Of a DNA stretch of 64,000 bases, positions 63,213 through 64,000 are shown one piece after another. Position 1 is the first letter of the stretch, and every line of letters begins with the position of its first letter. A model generated the notes under the pieces. The model had not been told where the DNA came from and ran no database searches. It saw nothing but the letters and a program-made list of their open reading frames with translations. The translations under genes were made by a program, and so were the position numbers. Where the stretch lies: the NCBI RefSeq assembly GCF_008831285.2, contig NC_045141.1, positions 2,730,001 to 2,794,000 of the forward strand, written 5' to 3'. This stretch comes from Nymphaea colorata. Its lineage: Eukaryota; Streptophyta; Magnoliopsida; Nymphaeales; Nymphaeaceae.

Positions 63213-63670
63213 TAGGCTCTGAGGCCATTAGCACAAAATATAGAAGCTGCTCGAAAGAGCCATTTATAGAAAAAAGTAAATGAAACATGGGTGACTTTCT
63301 AAAAGTTACTGCAACAGGATCATATCATATATTGAATGTTTTATTCTAACTGATATTTTTCTATAAGCATATGTTCAGCAACTAGAATCTAGCCGTCTGA
63401 AGTTGACACAATTGGAGCATAAACTTGACCGAGCCAGACAACATGCATATGAAGCTTCATATCATCTTTTATAGACTTTGTCTTCTTTTATTTGTGTGAT
63501 ATGCTGACGTGTTGATGTTGTTCTACATAATATGGGGAGTATATGTTGGTGGAAATGCTGGAGATTCCATCCATGGAATTCCTTTTCTGAATCTTATGTC
63601 TGTCTCTTGTAATTACTTCAACATGATAGTTTACACATTACAGGAAGGTTGCAGACAAGGAGGAGGGAAC
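63213..63670 (+). pseudogene. TGA-type bZIP transcription factor, three decayed exons
   Basis: Exon one, to 63275, reads ALRPLAQNIEAARKSHL then TAG then KK, followed by donor GTAAAT. This is the TGA basic region LRRLAQNREAARKSRLRKK with Arg replaced by Ile, Pro, His and a stop at 63267-63269. Exon two, about 63367-63444, reads AYVQQLESSRLKLTQLEHKL and DRARQH, the leucine zipper. Its acceptor has become AA and no proper donor follows. Exon three, from about 63530, reads GVYVGGNAGDSIHG and later FNMIVYTLQEGCRQ. This fits the TGA1/4-type GxYVGG...AFEMEYxxWxEEQxRQ region with losses. Live TGA factors bind as-1 elements and work with NPR1. This copy has lost DNA-contact arginines and splice sites, so it is dead. 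The C-terminal DOG1-like domain is not found before the window edge. Confidence 0.8.
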
Positions 63671-64000
63671 ATGTTATGTGTTATTTGCAAGGTTAGAAGC
63701 TTAATATAGGGGATGTTGGAACAATGAGACTTGGTATACCTACTAGTCAAATTGCACAAAGGCCTGAGTTCAAGAAGAGTCTTGGATTAAATTGACATGT
63801 TATTTCTGGCATTATTCATATGAGGTACATCTTACTACATTATGTAGAAAGAAGTATTGAATGTAAATCTAAATCTTATGTACATCTTACCCCACATTGG
63901 CTTCCTATATACAGCTGGGAGCAAGCCAATGTGGCTATTCAAGACCAACTTTCAGCTCTGAATTTAACTAGGTTAAATGCAATTTTAGTTTGCAATTTTA
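63671..64000. other. Unassigned right edge
   Basis: No exon is supported. A possible acceptor TATACAG near 63915, followed by WEQANVAIQDQLSALNLT, is open but does not match TGA proteins that I know. Confidence 0.35.

Overview
This window is nuclear DNA from a flowering plant. The evidence is spliced plant genes (a plastid-type NFU iron-sulfur scaffold, a DUF4091 family gene and a decayed TGA-type bZIP gene), initiator tRNA-Met primer-binding sites next to LTRs, and a dense, AT-rich mixture of Ty1/copia, Ty3/gypsy, L1-type LINE and hAT-derived sequence. Nothing suggests a prokaryotic, organellar or viral genome. The species cannot be named from the sequence.

Layout. 0-0.7 kb: C-terminal exons of a hAT transposase. 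0.9-3.5 kb: (TG)n, a GTATCG-type hAT MITE remnant and a decayed copia 3' end. 3.85-7.1 kb: the last three coding exons of a DUF4091 gene, the last intron carrying a second copia remnant. 9.9-14.4 kb: a decayed L1-type LINE on the minus strand, bounded on both sides by (GA)n. 17.2-20.4 kb: two hAT-like non-autonomous elements. 23.5-29.2 kb: short tandem duplications, long AT/T-rich non-coding DNA, a minus-strand gypsy gag-protease remnant and LTR-like sequence. 29.2-43.4 kb: the most informative region, a nest of related gypsy elements. A 10,889 bp Tekay/Del-like element (30961-41849, minus strand, 3,001 bp LTRs, 5 bp target duplication GCCTC) sits inside the LTR of an older, oppositely oriented copy of the same family. 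That older LTR also holds a 414 bp hAT MITE with its own 8 bp target duplication. 43.4-44.2 kb: a truncated copia element with one LTR. 46.5-52.9 kb: a four-exon NFU gene on the minus strand with a 4.86 kb third intron. 54.4-55.6 kb: a decayed copia pol. 55.8-58.3 kb: a probable old gypsy LTR and another hAT MITE fragment. 60.2 kb: a long (AT)n. 61.5-62.4 kb: an unidentified 3'-terminal exon on the minus strand, split by a 754 bp MITE with a perfect 8 bp target duplication. 63.2-63.7 kb: three decayed exons of a TGA-type bZIP gene.

Only the NFU gene looks complete and intact. The DUF4091 gene is partial in the window: its three exons are open, but no upstream exon is seen in the 3.8 kb to the left. 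Most other long open frames are LTR, low-complexity or retrotransposon shadows. I saw no CRISPR array, operon, toxin system or clearly new biochemical system. The best new-looking signals are the chromodomain-truncating stop shared by two gypsy copies, the MITE-split exon, the self-nested retrotransposon and the gene-like cargo within a terminal-repeat element in the NFU intron. Splice sites, homologies and LTR differences were all read by eye.
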